A stretch of 6,221 nucleotides of DNA, taken from positions 1 to 6,221 of the forward strand of contig JABXGY010000309.1 of the NCBI GenBank assembly GCA_016550395.1, given 5' to 3'. Below the pieces are notes generated by a model. The model saw only the letters and a list, made by a program, of their open reading frames with translations, made no database searches and was not told the DNA's origin. The position numbers and the translations under genes are program-made. Each line of letters opens with the position of its first letter. The stretch's first letter is position 1. Of the stretch, positions 5,573 to 6,221 are shown piece after piece. The stretch comes from an archaeon (GTDB lineage Archaea > Asgardarchaeota > Hermodarchaeia > Hermodarchaeales > Hermodarchaeaceae).

Positions 5573-6221
5573 ATGAGGGCAACTTACTCGCGTCTATTAG
5601 TTCTGTTTGTTATTTCCCTTCCCCTATTTGCTATGACTATAGTTCCGGTAACTACAATTACCATGCTAAATGATAGTGGAGGAGCGTATCTTGATCATCA
5701 ATCTCTAAATTTGGATTATAGACGAGTTGGAGATGATCCGCCTCTTCCCGGACCGGATTTGGGTCTAGCAAATTGGACGTCAAATCATTTTAAGAACTCT
5801 GATCTCGAGGATTGGGTATCTTCAATCGATATTGATGGCTGGGCTGAAATAGATACCGGTGATCGATACCATTGGGCGGCATCGAATCCTTGGCCAGTTG
5901 AAAATGGAACTTATTCTGGAGGAATACAATGCCGAGACCCCAGTGGTCGACTAGAAACGGCTGAGATTTATAAGAGGTACTTAGGCGCTGATGCTGATAA
6001 CATTAGTCTTGGGTTTGATTGGTATGTAGATCAGAATCTAGATCCTTCGCATGACTTTTTCTATCTTGAAGTAATTCTTCGGGATGCAGCCTATCAGTAT
6101 AACATGTTTTATTATTTGAACGGAACCGTAATTCCTGAACATAATACTTCTTTAACTGCACATTTTCTTCGTTACGGCCCGGCTAATCAGTGGAATATCT
6201 TTCAGGAAAATATCACAGCGA
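5573..6221 (+). CDS. Large secreted or membrane-anchored sequon-rich protein, 3' partial
   Basis: Not recognised; the gene runs off the window, leaving 216 residues. It starts with MRATYSR and a long hydrophobic segment (about 8-26), a signal peptide or anchor, followed by an acidic, aromatic-rich, β-type ectodomain. Seven N-X-S/T sequons (Asn 33, 67, 111, 143, 183, 191, 213) suggest an N-glycosylated surface protein if the host is an archaeon. The stretch from about 66, with NSDLEDW, DGWAEIDTG and ENGTYSGG, resembles the opening of jelly-roll carbohydrate-binding-like modules (weak inference), and YLNGTVIP and NQWNIF look like later strands of the same fold. The start at 5573 is chosen because GAGGG (5562-5566) lies 6 bases upstream; 5567 is an alternative. 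The frame stays open back to an ATG at 5462, which would add 37 mostly charged residues (MEKKLKNLLIDG...) and turn the signal peptide into an internal anchor. Confidence 0.8.
   Translation, partial: MRATYSRLLVLFVISLPLFAMTIVPVTTITMLNDSGGAYLDHQSLNLDYRRVGDDPPLPGPDLGLANWTSNHFKNSDLEDWVSSIDIDGWAEIDTGDRYHWAASNPWPVENGTYSGGIQCRDPSGRLETAEIYKRYLGADADNISLGFDWYVDQNLDPSHDFFYLEVILRDAAYQYNMFYYLNGTVIPEHNTSLTAHFLRYGPANQWNIFQENITA

Noticed and set aside
4788..5834. TCGATATTG found three times (4788, 4851, 5826)
   Set aside because: A 9-base AT-rich word, one copy inside a coding region, with irregular spacing and no flanking similarity; chance is the better explanation.

Overview
The window holds a compact histidine-degradation (hut) operon on the + strand, followed by an AT-richer accessory stretch with three unrelated genes of unknown function. 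The accessory genes suggest an archaeon. One encodes a secreted or membrane-anchored β-rich protein crowded with N-X-S/T sequons, one a secreted Cys-containing CnaB-like protein, and one a cytosolic β-sandwich-like protein. TATA-like boxes lie about 25-30 bases before plausible transcript starts, and oligo-T tracts follow gene ends. The style recalls Asgard-type archaeal genomes, but this is an impression from protein style, not a placement; a bacterial source is not excluded, because the hut enzymes themselves do not discriminate.

Region 1 (18-3984): hutU (urocanate hydratase), then ftcD (glutamate formimidoyltransferase) 17 bases later, then hutI (imidazolonepropionase) after a 68-base gap. 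Together they turn urocanate into imidazolone propionate (HutU), then N-formimino-glutamate (HutI), then glutamate plus 5-formimino-tetrahydrofolate (FtcD). The histidine ammonia-lyase that makes urocanate and the cyclodeaminase that processes formimino-folate are not in the window. All three enzymes are full length with their catalytic residues in place.

Region 2 (3985-4269): a 285-base spacer with a T-rich termination zone, a strong TATA-like box, a 9-bp inverted repeat, a very strong Shine-Dalgarno sequence that can pair with an upstream anti-SD segment, and a 19-codon mini-ORF that ends in an ATGA overlap with the next gene. Region 3 (4270-4775): a small secreted six-cysteine protein whose last codons and stop lie inside a stem-loop terminator.

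Region 4 (4840-6221): a minus-strand gene for a 153-residue β-rich protein, and divergent from it a gene for a large extracytoplasmic protein that runs off the window end. The divergent spacer has TATA-like boxes for both directions. It also holds an A AAA AAC slippery heptamer directly before a TAA stop, where a -1 shift would join a short upstream frame to the long open frame. That is speculative but worth checking. I saw no tRNA, rRNA, CRISPR array or insertion sequence.
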